A DNA stretch of 24,369 nucleotides from assembly GCA_045531585.1 (NCBI GenBank), contig JAZSEH010000039.1:1-24369 (forward strand), written 5' to 3'. This stretch comes from SIG587 sp045531585 (GTDB lineage: Bacteria; Bacillota; Clostridia; Oscillospirales; Acutalibacteraceae). The notes under the pieces were generated by a model. The model was given only the letters and a program-made list of their open reading frames with translations. It made no database searches and was not told the origin of the DNA. Positions 14,592 to 21,832 of this stretch are shown one piece after another. How positions within the stretch are numbered: the first letter of the stretch is position 1; the number at the start of each line of letters is the position of its first letter. Position numbers and translations under genes: made by a program.

Positions 14592-15167
14592 TTAACCTCC
14601 TATTCCGGCAAAGCCTAAGAATGAAAGGGAAACAATGGCCGCGGCAATAAGGGTAATGGGCAGACCTTTTAGTCCCTCGGGAATATCGGCAGATTCAAGT
14701 CTTTCTCTGACACCTGCAAACAGTACCATTGCAAGAAGGAAGCCAAGACCTGCGGCAAGTGCGTTAACAAGAGACTCACCATAATTGTAGCCCTTATCAA
14801 AGTTAAGAATGGTAATACCAAGCACTGCGCAGTTGGTGGTTATAAGGGGCAGATAAATGCCCAAGGCACTGTAAAGGGGAGGTGAGAATTTCTTAATGGC
14901 AATCTCTAAAAGCTGAACAATTGCCGCAATAACAAGAATAAATACAATGGTCTGCAGATATTCAAACTTAGGATAAAGAATATAAGCATAAATGGGCCAG
15001 GTAACTGCCGTAGCAATTACCATAACTGCAGTAACGGCGATACCCATAGATGCGGCGGTGGGCACCTTTTTGGAAACGCCCAGGAAGGGGCATATACCAA
15101 GGAACTTGGCCAGCACCATATTTTCGGTAAGCAGACCTGCAAGGAGAATAGCTATAAAATTACTCAT
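14592..15167 (-). CDS. rnfA: Rnf complex subunit RnfA (membrane subunit)
   Basis: 191 residues, six membrane helices. RnfA and its paralogue RnfE form the central membrane core with an intramembrane Fe-S site. Typical blocks: LLTENMVLAKFLGICPFLGVS, ALGIYLPLITTNCAVLGI with the conserved Cys, and GLGFLLAMVLFAGVRERL. The ATG at 15167 is chosen over an upstream in-frame start because GAGGAGGG lies seven to eight bases before it and MSNFIAILL matches the family. Its start overlaps the rnfE stop by eight bases (ATGAGTAA), implying coupled translation. Confidence 0.97.
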   Translation of the reverse strand: MSNFIAILLAGLLTENMVLAKFLGICPFLGVSKKVPTAASMGIAVTAVMVIATAVTWPIYAYILYPKFEYLQTIVFILVIAAIVQLLEIAIKKFSPPLYSALGIYLPLITTNCAVLGITILNFDKGYNYGESLVNALAAGLGFLLAMVLFAGVRERLESADIPEGLKGLPITLIAAAIVSLSFLGFAGIGG

Positions 15168-15879
15168 TTTCTGCACCCTCCTCACTAACTTCTTCGGTCT
15201 GTGCCTCAGCACAGCTCATATTACAGGAGTTCTTACCGGGACAGCCTGCACAGCCAAGGCTTTTAACAGGCTTCTTGCCTGACATTTTGGCAAGCTTGTT
15301 TGAAACGGCAACAAGAATACCGAATACAAAGAAGCCGCCCGGAGGCAGAATAAGAACTATCATCGGGTCAATAAAGTTTGCGGTAACGGGCAGACCAAAC
15401 ACGGTGCCTGCACCTATAATTTCGCGAATAGCACCCATAATGGTGATAACTGCGGTGAAGCCTATGCCCATTCCAAGACCGTCTAAAATACTGGGCAGGA
15501 CGGGGTTCTTGCAGGCAAACATTTCTGCACGGGCAAGAATAATGCAGTTAACAACTATAAGGGGAAGATAGATACCAAGTGCCGCGTCAATAGCAGGTAA
15601 AAATGCCTTAACCAGCATCTGAACAACGGTAACAAAGCCTGCAATAATTGTTATAAATGCAGGAATACGTACCTTGTCGGGAATAACGTTACGAAGCAGG
15701 GAAATAACAAGGTTTGAGCCTATAAGTACAACCGTTGCCGCAACACCCATTCCAATGCCGTTTATAGCGGCGGTGGTGACTGCAAGGGTGGGGCAGGTGC
15801 CAAGCACAAGACGGAGCACGGGATTTTCCTTAATAAGTCCGTTGGTTAAATATTTTAAGTTGCCTTTACTCACCTGCAT
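15160..15879 (-). CDS. rnfE: Rnf complex subunit RnfE (membrane subunit)
   Basis: 239 residues. The first about 200 form six membrane helices with NPVLRLVLGTCPTLAVTT, ALGIYLPLIVVNCIILARAE and PPGGFFVFGILVA, as in RnfE/NqrD. The last about 35 residues are a soluble tail, GCAGCPGKNSCNMSC, followed by an acidic end EEVSEEGAENE. Four Cys in that tail could bind metal or a cluster. RnfE from many proteobacteria lacks such a tail. GGAGG precedes the ATG closely. The start overlaps rnfG by 14 bases and the stop overlaps rnfA by eight. Confidence 0.96.
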   Translation of the reverse strand: MQVSKGNLKYLTNGLIKENPVLRLVLGTCPTLAVTTAAINGIGMGVAATVVLIGSNLVISLLRNVIPDKVRIPAFITIIAGFVTVVQMLVKAFLPAIDAALGIYLPLIVVNCIILARAEMFACKNPVLPSILDGLGMGIGFTAVITIMGAIREIIGAGTVFGLPVTANFIDPMIVLILPPGGFFVFGILVAVSNKLAKMSGKKPVKSLGCAGCPGKNSCNMSCAEAQTEEVSEEGAENE

Positions 15880-16459
15880 TCACCTCCTGTACTGCGGTAT
15901 CAACTATTCCCTTGTAAAGCTCCAGAGCCTCGTTTACGGCCCTTGTAACGGCTCTTGAGGAAATAGTAGCGCCTGTTACGGCGTTTATCTGATTTCTTTC
16001 CTTATCCGCACCGTTTTTAACAACCTCAACGTTACCGAAAAAACCTGTGTACTGCTGTGAAAAGTTTTCTTTAGTAACGTTCTGTCCGAGACCGGGGGTT
16101 TCATCCCCTGCGGCAAGTACGGTAACGGCTTTTACGGAGCCATCCACGTTAACGGCGGTCATAACGCTTACGTCACCGCCATAGCCCTTTTGACTCGTAA
16201 TAAAAACGTAGCCGATAGTCTCCTTATCCTTAACGGCGCAAAAGCTTTTGCCCTCCTCAATAGTGGCATATTCATCTGCAGGCAGAAGGGTGCTCATGGC
16301 TTCGTTCTGCGTCTTTTTCTCCAGCGCTGCAATGGTGTCGGCAGTAAGAAGATTGGTAGCACCCAGCGCCAGAGTGATTACAAGACAAATGGCAAACAAT
16401 GTAAAGGTGGGAATGATTATCTCCCTGTTCTTTTCAAAAAATTCTTTAAGCTTAGTCAT
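15866..16459 (-). CDS. rnfG: Rnf complex subunit RnfG (covalent FMN subunit)
   Basis: 197 residues. One N-terminal helix (about 14-36) follows the basic MTKLKEFFEKNREI, then an extracytoplasmic FMN-binding domain. The flavin attachment motif is NAVTGATISSRAV; the Thr of GATISS is the residue that carries FMN through a phosphoester bond in this family. GYGGDVSVM and ETPGLGQNV are the other FMN-domain landmarks. The ATG at 16459 is chosen because GGGAGG precedes it and because it makes an ATGACTAA overlap with rnfD, the same layout as rnfE/rnfA. Confidence 0.96.
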   Translation of the reverse strand: MTKLKEFFEKNREIIIPTFTLFAICLVITLALGATNLLTADTIAALEKKTQNEAMSTLLPADEYATIEEGKSFCAVKDKETIGYVFITSQKGYGGDVSVMTAVNVDGSVKAVTVLAAGDETPGLGQNVTKENFSQQYTGFFGNVEVVKNGADKERNQINAVTGATISSRAVTRAVNEALELYKGIVDTAVQEVNAGE

Positions 16460-17372
16460 TTTTCTTGGCCTCCCATCCAAAGGGTTTGGCCTTTGTAAGC
16501 CTTGATATGTGAGGAGTAAGAATATTCATAAGCAATATGGAGTAGGAAACGCCCTCAGGCAGGGAAGCAAACTCACGAATAACCACTGTAATGATGCCGC
16601 AGCCAATACCGAAAATCACCTTGCCCCATTTGCTTGCAGGGGAGGTAACGTAGTCGGTAGCCATAAATATGGCACCAAGCAGCAGTCCGCCGCTGAATAT
16701 TGCCCTTAACGGGTCGCCTCCCAAGGCAAGGGAGAAAATGCCCACCGTACCTATAAAGCAAAGGGGAATAATGGGGGAGATAACCCTTCTTATAAGAAGA
16801 TATGCAAAGCCAATAAGCAGCATCACTGCAGAGGTCTCACCAATACAACCGCCGTGGGTACCTAAAATAAGTGTTTTAAGGGAGACTTCCCCTGCCTGTG
16901 CGGCTAAGGGAGTAGCCTCGGTAATGGCGTTTGTGAAGGGCTCGGTAAATTTAGTCATTGCCGCAGGGAAGGATACCATAAGGGTAATTCTTGCGGTAAT
17001 TGCAGGGTTGGCAAAGTTACAGCCAAGGCCACCAAACATTTCCTTAACAACAATAATTGCCACCGCACTTCCTATAACGCCCATCCAAAGGGGGAGGGAG
17101 GCAGGAAGGTTAAGGGCCAACAAAAGTCCCGTAACAACGGCACTAAGGTCGCCTATTGTGTGGGGCTTTTTGGTGATAAGACACCAAAGCAGCTCGCTTG
17201 CCACGGCAGAAAGAACACACACCGCAATAAGCAGAGCGGCACGTAATCCGAAAATTACAATGCCGAAGGCTGCGGCAGGCACAAGGGAGATTATAACGTC
17301 AGCCATAATTCCCTGTGTGGATATATCCTTTCTTATATGGGGAGAGGAGGATACCGTTAACATATTACTCAT
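16452..17372 (-). CDS. rnfD: Rnf complex subunit RnfD (membrane FMN subunit)
   Basis: 306 residues, about nine to ten membrane helices. RnfD/NqrB carries a covalent FMN and forms part of the ion path. It opens with SSSPHIRKDIST, the standard start of the family (SPH motif), and contains VVTGLLLALNLP, GGLGCNFANPA and TEATPLAA, where the Thr in the ATP sequence corresponds to the family flavin-linked site. The start overlaps the rnfC stop in an ATGA and has AAGGAGG upstream. Confidence 0.96.
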   Translation of the reverse strand: MSNMLTVSSSPHIRKDISTQGIMADVIISLVPAAAFGIVIFGLRAALLIAVCVLSAVASELLWCLITKKPHTIGDLSAVVTGLLLALNLPASLPLWMGVIGSAVAIIVVKEMFGGLGCNFANPAITARITLMVSFPAAMTKFTEPFTNAITEATPLAAQAGEVSLKTLILGTHGGCIGETSAVMLLIGFAYLLIRRVISPIIPLCFIGTVGIFSLALGGDPLRAIFSGGLLLGAIFMATDYVTSPASKWGKVIFGIGCGIITVVIREFASLPEGVSYSILLMNILTPHISRLTKAKPFGWEAKKND

Positions 17373-18709
17373 TTTGAATTCCTCCTTATCTCACTTTTTG
17401 CAAAGCGCATAGCTTGAACAAGGTCACGCTTTGCAGGGCAAACGAATGCACAGCAGCCGCACTCCATACAGTAGGCGGCATTCATATTTTTAAAATTTTC
17501 CGCGTTGCCTGTTTTTCTTGCAATGGCGGTATCTATTGCGGCAGGGGTAAGCTTCATAGGACAGGCCTCGGCACATCTTCCGCAACGTATGCAGGCTGTC
17601 TGAACAGGCTTTTTATCCTGCTTTATACAAAGAATGGCATTATTGGGCTTGGCAACCACCGCATCGGTGGAAACTATGGTGTTGCCCATCATCGGACCAC
17701 CCATTATAACCTTATCGGGTTCCTGTGTGAAGCCACCGCAGAAATCAATAACCTCCTGCACTGCCGTTCCAAGGGGAACTATAACGTTTTGGGGCTTTGC
17801 AACGGCGTTACCGTCAACCGTTAGTCTCTTAGAAACAAGGGGCATACCCGTCTTTATGAATTTTGAAAGGGCAGATATACTTGTAATATTCATTACTATA
17901 CAGCCCACGTCGCTGGGAAGCTTACCAAGGGGGAGCTTGCGCTTGGTGGCACTGTATATAAGCACCTTTTCAGCACCCTGAGGATAACGGGATTTAAGCT
18001 TCATAACCTGAACCTCGTTATCCGGGTCAAGCTCACTTGTGGCAATCTCGTAAAGCCTTTCAATGGCCGCAGGCTTGTTATCCTCCACACAAATGATAAC
18101 CTTCCTAAGGCCTAAAACACGCTTAACAAGATAAACACCGTCAAGTATGTCCTGGGTAAATTCCATACATTCACGGTAGTCGGCAGTAATATATGGCTCA
18201 CACTCGGCACCGTTTATAATAAGTGTGTCAAGCTCAACACCCTCGCGTTTTGCAAGCTTAATATGAGCAGGGAAGCCTGCTCCGCCAAGACCTACAAGAC
18301 CACACTCCCTTGCGGCTTTAACAAGGTCCTCGGGAGTTTCTACGTTAAAGGGCTTAAGCTCAGGGTCAACGGTCATTTCACCGTCCGATTCTATTTCCAC
18401 CATTTTAACGGGAATGCCGTTTTTAGGTGTAACCTCGGCAATTTTTTTAACGGTACCCGAAACACTTGAATGAACGGGCACACACATAGGCTTATCAAAG
18501 TCACCGATTTTTGTTCCCACAAAAACCTTATCACCAACCTTAACGGTTGCTTCGCAGGGAACGCCGATGTGCTGTTGTAACGGAATAGAAACAATAGCGG
18601 GAGCGGGCATTACAACCGATTCGCAATCTGCCGTATTTTTAAAATGCGGTACCCTTGCACCGCCAACGGCACGACCCACGCTGTGCAAAATTGGTTCTTT
18701 TCTTTCCAC
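17369..18709 (-). CDS. rnfC: Rnf complex subunit RnfC (NADH-binding Fe-S subunit)
   Basis: 446 residues with a GTG start. RnfC carries the nucleotide and flavin domain where NAD+ is reduced, plus two [4Fe-4S] clusters. Landmarks are the N-terminal lipoyl-like barrel (IPLQQHIGVPCEATVKVGDK), the glycine-rich GLVGLGGAGFPAHIKL, GAECEPYITADYR, and the clusters CIRCGRCAEACP (about 370-382) and CMECGCCAFVCP (about 414-425). GTG at 18709 is preferred because AGGAGG lies seven bases before it; the ATG at 18715 leaves only one base between site and start. First gene of rnfCDGEAB. The set pumps Na+ or H+ while moving electrons from ferredoxin to NAD+. Confidence 0.95.
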   Translation of the reverse strand: MERKEPILHSVGRAVGGARVPHFKNTADCESVVMPAPAIVSIPLQQHIGVPCEATVKVGDKVFVGTKIGDFDKPMCVPVHSSVSGTVKKIAEVTPKNGIPVKMVEIESDGEMTVDPELKPFNVETPEDLVKAARECGLVGLGGAGFPAHIKLAKREGVELDTLIINGAECEPYITADYRECMEFTQDILDGVYLVKRVLGLRKVIICVEDNKPAAIERLYEIATSELDPDNEVQVMKLKSRYPQGAEKVLIYSATKRKLPLGKLPSDVGCIVMNITSISALSKFIKTGMPLVSKRLTVDGNAVAKPQNVIVPLGTAVQEVIDFCGGFTQEPDKVIMGGPMMGNTIVSTDAVVAKPNNAILCIKQDKKPVQTACIRCGRCAEACPMKLTPAAIDTAIARKTGNAENFKNMNAAYCMECGCCAFVCPAKRDLVQAMRFAKSEIRRNSK

Positions 18710-18739
18710 AATCATACCTCCTATTAACATACGTAGGGT

Positions 18740-18761
18740 ATTATACTACATATAGTATAAT
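18740..18761. promoter_or_regulatory. 22-bp palindrome over the rnf -10 element (candidate operator)
   Basis: ATTATACTA and TAGTATAAT form perfect 9-bp arms around a 4-base centre. The arms contain the -10 hexamer and most of the spacer, so a dimeric regulator bound here would block RNA polymerase. The sequence does not match the Rex consensus (TTGTGA-N-TCACAA) that often regulates redox genes. The regulator is unknown. Confidence 0.5.
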
Positions 18762-18768
18762 TTTGCAA
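18740..18768 (-). promoter_or_regulatory. rnf operon promoter
   Basis: TTGCAA (18763-18768), 17-base spacer, perfect TATAAT (18740-18745) on the minus strand, about 30 bases before the rnfC start. The promoter overlaps a long palindrome, listed separately. Confidence 0.8.
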
Positions 18769-18778
18769 GGAATGATAT

Positions 18779-18824
18779 AAATTTAACAGGATGTGACATT
18801 TTTCTGTCACATCCTGTTAAATTT
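18779..18824 (-). terminator. Long hairpin ending the catabolic operon
   Basis: A 20-bp perfect stem, arms 18779-18798 and 18805-18824, around a 6-base loop. It lies ten bases after the SDR stop and before the rnf promoter. The T-tract after it on the minus strand is weak (the stem itself ends in AAATTT). It is still best read as the terminator of the SDR operon. Confidence 0.7.
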
Positions 18825-18833
18825 CACAAAATT

Positions 18834-19571
18834 TTATTGAATTGATTTTCCACCGTCAACGTAAATGCTTTGTCCCGTTATATACCGTCCTGCCTCACTG
18901 CATAAAAGACTTACCATGGGTGCGCAGTCCTCAGGCTCGCCGTAAAAGCCTGCAGGAATTGAATCGGTAACCTTTTTTGCATATTCAGGGTCGCTAAGCG
19001 CCGCAACGTTTCGGTCGGTGTATATAACACCGGGCGCCACATTATTTACTGTAATACCAAATGGGGCAAGCTGTAGGCTTAAAGATTTTACCATATTGGT
19101 TTGCGCCGCCTTCGATGCTGAATATACAAGCATATCAGGGTGCGGTTTTGCTTCCTGTACTGAGCCTATGGTAATTATCCTGCCCCAATTCTGCTCCTTC
19201 ATATGCTTTACCGCATACTGAATAAGCACAAGGGAGGAAACAAAATTGCAGTTAAGCTGGTCGTAACATTCATCAAGGGTTATGGCATCCCAAGCGTTTC
19301 TGTACTGTATCGAGGCATTAAGCACCAGCACGTCTATATCACCAAGCTTTTGGCAAAAGGCTCCAAGACCTTTTGGGTCACACAGATTGTGAACAAGTAT
19401 ACTTGCCCTTCCGCCGTCCTTTTCTATAAGAGCCTTTACCTCCTCGGCCTTTTGAAGTGAGCCTGCACCGTGTATTATTACCTCATAGCCGTCCCTTGCC
19501 AGACTTAGGGCTATTGCCCTTCCTATTCCTCTGGAGGAGCCTGTTACAAGGGCACGTTTTCTTTTTTGCAT
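18834..19571 (-). CDS. Short-chain dehydrogenase/reductase (SDR)
   Basis: 245 residues, the classical SDR size. The NAD(P) site TGSSRGIG is at 10-17, LNAS at 84-87, the catalytic Ser137 in IGSVQ, Tyr150 and Lys154 in YSASK, PGVIYTD near 187, and the ending ITGQSIYVDGG is typical. His35 after the second strand (VIIHGAG) gives no clear NAD or NADP choice. ATG at 19571 is preferred because GAGGATG precedes it and the fold begins at once. The 50 upstream in-frame codons are the end of the RraA-like gene in another frame. It is the last gene of the operon with the dehydratase, GH13 and RraA-like genes; a polyol or sugar C-OH oxidation in that pathway is inferred. Confidence 0.9.
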   Translation of the reverse strand: MQKRKRALVTGSSRGIGRAIALSLARDGYEVIIHGAGSLQKAEEVKALIEKDGGRASILVHNLCDPKGLGAFCQKLGDIDVLVLNASIQYRNAWDAITLDECYDQLNCNFVSSLVLIQYAVKHMKEQNWGRIITIGSVQEAKPHPDMLVYSASKAAQTNMVKSLSLQLAPFGITVNNVAPGVIYTDRNVAALSDPEYAKKVTDSIPAGFYGEPEDCAPMVSLLCSEAGRYITGQSIYVDGGKSIQ

Positions 19572-19602
19572 TACTATTTCATCCTCTACAAATCGATATT
19601 TT

Positions 19603-20517
19603 TTAAAGCGCGGTCTGTGTATCGTTGGGGTCGCCGTTTCTTGCAAGGTCATACTCCTTGCTCCAATCAAGGTCGCGATATTCCTCGCCTCTGGGGTCGT
19701 TCTTAATCCAATCAAGGAGCATATCAAGCATTTCCTCGCTCCAGGTATTTCTGTCTATCTGTGCGGTGGTGAATTTGCCTTGACAAATCATTTCAAAGCC
19801 GAAATCATCCTTAACGTGGGTTTTTGCCGCACCCTCAACAACGTCGGCAACAAGGTGGGCGGGAATAAACAGTACACCGCCGCCTGCTCCAAAAACAACG
19901 TCGCCGGGCAGACAAACCGCACCGCCAAAGTTGGTAATATCGTTCCAATCCTTCATTACAAATTCGCGGATAGGTGTTGGGTCAATACCGCGGTAATAAA
20001 CCTGAACGTCGGGCACCTTTTTCATCTGCTCAATATCTCGGATACCGCCCCATATAACTGCGCCGCCGTTGCCCGTGCGCTTTTGAAGTGCAGTTGTAAG
20101 ATTTCCGCCTAAAAATGTACCCTTATATATTTTATCATACATATCGCAAACAACAACGTCACGCTCATAAAGGTGGTCTATAACCCACTGATTATAGTTG
20201 CCCTGAAGTCCATCCTGCGCACCGTGGGCAAACTGAACGTCGTGCAAATCAGGACGGGTAGGGCAGTAGGTACAGGTAACAGCCCTACCTACAAGCTTTC
20301 TGTCATCATTATGTAAGGTCAGCATCGGATTTTCTCCACCGCCTACAAACTGGTGCTCATAACCGAGTACAAAAATAGGCTTCCAAACCTCCTCAAGGGT
20401 CATACCGTAAAGGGCGTCAAGGTATTTGTCAGCCACCTTAGGTCTGCCGTCGGGTAATCTTTCACCTTTCCAAAGTGGTGTCAACTGTATTATTTTTTCT
20501 CTATCATTAAAATTCAT
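19603..20517 (-). CDS. Enlarged RraA-like protein (candidate 2-keto acid aldolase or lyase)
   Basis: 304 residues, clearly longer than RraA (about 160) or usual HMG/CHA aldolases (about 210-240). The RraA/HMG aldolase core is recognisable: VGRAVTCTY (76-84), DVVVCDMYDKIYKGTFLGGN (120-139), GNGGAVIWGGIRD (149-161) and GDVVFGAGGGVLFIP. Arg160-Asp161 corresponds to the pyruvate- and metal-binding Arg-Asp of the family. The extra length is an N-terminal about 40-residue segment (ADKYLDALYGMTLEEVWKPI) and a C-terminal about 70-residue helical tail. Family enzymes cleave 4-hydroxy-2-keto acids to pyruvate plus an aldehyde, but RraA itself is a ribonuclease E inhibitor, so family membership alone does not give function. 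It starts in an ATGA overlap with the GH13 stop. Confidence 0.82.
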   Translation of the reverse strand: MNFNDREKIIQLTPLWKGERLPDGRPKVADKYLDALYGMTLEEVWKPIFVLGYEHQFVGGGENPMLTLHNDDRKLVGRAVTCTYCPTRPDLHDVQFAHGAQDGLQGNYNQWVIDHLYERDVVVCDMYDKIYKGTFLGGNLTTALQKRTGNGGAVIWGGIRDIEQMKKVPDVQVYYRGIDPTPIREFVMKDWNDITNFGGAVCLPGDVVFGAGGGVLFIPAHLVADVVEGAAKTHVKDDFGFEMICQGKFTTAQIDRNTWSEEMLDMLLDWIKNDPRGEEYRDLDWSKEYDLARNGDPNDTQTAL

Positions 20518-21827
20518 TTTTTATCTCCTAAAACTATATATCCGTATGACGAAAGCTGCCATTTGCCGTTTATAAGCTTGGCGTTATTGCTAAGCAAAAC
20601 TTCACCGTCCCCTGCGAATACAGCCACATCTTCCTGAGACAAATTGCCTATGACGGTGACCTTTTGGTCGCCAAATACGCGGTCAAATGCCAAAACCGTA
20701 GGGTGGTCGGTTTTTAAAAGCTTTGTTTTGCCATTATGCAAGGCAACCTTTTCCTTCTTTAAGGTGTTAAGCATTTTAACAATTTCAATACGGCGCTTTG
20801 CATCGGCAGTGTTTTTAAGTACCTCACGTTGGGTAACCTCAAATCCGCCCATAAAAAAGCGGTTGGCAAACATGGAAAGCCTTGCGGTGTCGCCAAGCTC
20901 ATTGCCGCAGTAAACCATAGGTACACCCGGTAAAAGGTAGTTTAATACCAAAATAAGCTCCATAGCAGCGTGCCCGAAATGCCCCTCAATTCTGTAGGGC
21001 CAATCGGTTACGGTGTCGTGGTTGTCCATATCCAGCAGATACAATCCTCCTTGGGGAAGCTTCTCCACCTTTTGGAGAAATTGCTCCAAGGCATCTGCTC
21101 CTGTCATCTTACCCTCTAACACGTCAAAAACTGTGTTATGCCAGAAAAAGGAGTAATCGGCATCAAAGACCTCAAGGTAATTAAGGCGAGCGCCTTCGTT
21201 TATCATAATGCAGTCGGGCTTTATTGCTCTTATCCTGCGCTTGCCCTCCTGCCAGAAGTCAAAAGGAACAGCGTCGCCCACATCACAGCGGAAGCCGTCA
21301 ACATCAATTACACCTACGTAATAGGTCATATTGCAATATAGATATTCCCGAAGCCCTTCACTCTGGAAATTCAGGTAAGGGAAGTTCCACTCTGTCAGTC
21401 TCACGCTGCCATCATCATTGTGCTGAGCAAACTCAGGGTGGGCTTTCAGTATATCCGCATTAGGCCCGATATGCAAATAAACAAGATCAAGAAGCACTTT
21501 CAGGCCAAGCTTATGCGCTGCCCTTGTAAGGTCTTTTAAATCATCTATACTACCGTATTCTTCGTCTATCATAAAATAGTCGTTCATACGGTAGGGATTT
21601 TTAGGGTTTTCGGTGGCAGAGGCCTTTTGTCTTGTGCTCCAGAACGCCTTATCGGTGCTGTCATCCGCCGAGAAGATGGGACACAAATATATTGCAGCAA
21701 AACCAACCTCTGCTAAAAAAGGGAGTTCAGCCTCCACCGCCTTTAAGGTGCCTTCGTGGGAAAAGGTTCGGGGATTTATCTGATAAACCGAACCGGCTTT
21801 AAACCAATCAGAAACGTTTTTTGCCAT
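20514..21827 (-). CDS. GH13 (alpha-amylase family) intracellular glycosidase or transferase
   Basis: 437 residues, no signal peptide. All four GH13 regions are visible: DLVYLH (114-119), DGFRCDVGD with nucleophile Asp182, INEGAR with acid/base Glu211, and MDNHD with Asp271. The N-terminal SVYQINPRTFS and GSIDDLKDLTRAAHKLGLKV are also standard. A short beta domain (about 365-437) ends it. The size and the compact B-domain suggest a small-substrate enzyme (glucosidase, trehalose or sucrose phosphorylase-like) rather than a starch amylase; specificity is not readable. The ATG at 21827 is chosen over a TTG at 21842 because GGAG lies nine bases before it. It begins 5 bases after the dehydratase stop. 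Confidence 0.88.
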   Translation of the reverse strand: MAKNVSDWFKAGSVYQINPRTFSHEGTLKAVEAELPFLAEVGFAAIYLCPIFSADDSTDKAFWSTRQKASATENPKNPYRMNDYFMIDEEYGSIDDLKDLTRAAHKLGLKVLLDLVYLHIGPNADILKAHPEFAQHNDDGSVRLTEWNFPYLNFQSEGLREYLYCNMTYYVGVIDVDGFRCDVGDAVPFDFWQEGKRRIRAIKPDCIMINEGARLNYLEVFDADYSFFWHNTVFDVLEGKMTGADALEQFLQKVEKLPQGGLYLLDMDNHDTVTDWPYRIEGHFGHAAMELILVLNYLLPGVPMVYCGNELGDTARLSMFANRFFMGGFEVTQREVLKNTADAKRRIEIVKMLNTLKKEKVALHNGKTKLLKTDHPTVLAFDRVFGDQKVTVIGNLSQEDVAVFAGDGEVLLSNNAKLINGKWQLSSYGYIVLGDKK

Positions 21828-21832
21828 TTTTA

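Noticed and set aside
16669..17412. 247-codon plus-strand frame over rnfD
   Set aside because: Antisense shadow of rnfD with no motif or ribosome site.
13808..18709. Na+-translocating NADH:quinone reductase (Nqr) instead of Rnf
   Set aside because: The ferredoxin-rich RnfB and the RnfC with two [4Fe-4S] clusters are Rnf-specific; no NqrF or NqrA is present.
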